From: Pirellulales bacterium
GTDB lineage: Bacteria; Planctomycetota; Planctomycetia; Pirellulales; Thermoguttaceae
Reading direction: 5' to 3'
NCBI GenBank assembly: GCA_030605745.1
Contig: JAUWHT010000032.1
Span: 1 to 13,842, forward strand
DNA length: 13,842 nucleotides
Shown here: in pieces, positions 13,795 to 13,842 of the stretch
Numbering within the stretch: the stretch's first letter is position 1
How the letters are laid out: each line of letters opens with the position of its first letter
Notes under the pieces: model-generated
What the model saw: only the letters and a program-made list of their open reading frames with translations
What the model was told of the DNA's origin: nothing
Database searches by the model: none
Made by a program: the position numbers and the translations under genes

Positions 13795-13819
13795 TTGAAA
13801 ATCCGATAAATGTTAAAAT
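13795..13819 (+). promoter_or_regulatory. AT-rich tract with promoter-like hexamers at the window end
   Basis: TTGAAA (13795-13800) and TAAAAT (13814-13819) stand out in an otherwise GC-rich window. Their spacing is only 13 nt, below the usual 16-18, so they may not belong together. A gene beginning beyond the window could be served from here. Confidence 0.3.
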
Positions 13820-13842
13820 AGGTAAACTTGCGCTGTGGAGCC

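Noticed and set aside
1..13842. CRISPR array, tRNA, rRNA or complete insertion sequence
   Set aside because: No regularly spaced direct repeats, no tRNA-like cloverleaf with the conserved arms, no rRNA sequence and no transposase ORF were seen; the repeats are palindromic and dispersed.

Overview
The window is high-GC bacterial DNA that I would place in the Planctomycetes (Pirellulales-like). This is inferred from the gene families, from the style of the hypothetical membrane proteins, and above all from the many GC-rich palindromic repeats. The repeats resemble ones I remember from planctomycete genomes, but I could not check this.

Left part (1-8190, all genes on the minus strand). Read in the direction of transcription, the genes are: a site-2 protease (8190-7258); a small polytopic membrane protein (7216-6494); a 74-aa antitoxin-like protein (6423-6199) overlapping by 4 nt a 49-aa ORF (6202-6053) that looks like an internally deleted nucleotidyltransferase toxin; a complete ParD/ParE toxin-antitoxin pair (5973-5411); a YhaO-like metallophosphoesterase (5250-4018) coupled by a GTGA overlap to a 1138-aa YhaN/SbcC-like coiled-coil ATPase (4021-605); and a short Uma2-like fragment (354-133). 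Two sigma70-type promoters (-35/-10 spacing 17 nt) each have their -35 box on the stop codon of the preceding gene.

Right part (8362-13842). An NCS2/AzgA-type purine permease (+, 8362-9798) runs convergently into a 12-TM-like membrane protein (-, 11592-9256). The membrane protein has no stop codon of its own and reads 181 codons antisense through the permease. A 508-bp intergenic region (11593-12100) holds three palindromic repeats. It is followed by a FAD-dependent oxidoreductase of the UDP-galactopyranose-mutase/amine-oxidase type (+, 12101-13654), whose stop codon lies inside a further repeat. An AT-rich tract ends the window.

The most unusual content is the repeat population: at least nine palindromic elements in 13.8 kb. 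Several share one plan, two copies of a short self-complementary hairpin in inverted orientation around a 20-30 bp spacer. One element (2783-2916) sits in frame inside the ATPase coiled coil and adds about 45 residues. Two others supply the stop codon of a gene. Two copies of one family show a compensatory base-pair change. The YhaO-like protein also lacks residues normally needed to bind the catalytic metals, so the phosphoesterase/ATPase pair may not act as an ordinary SbcCD-type nuclease.
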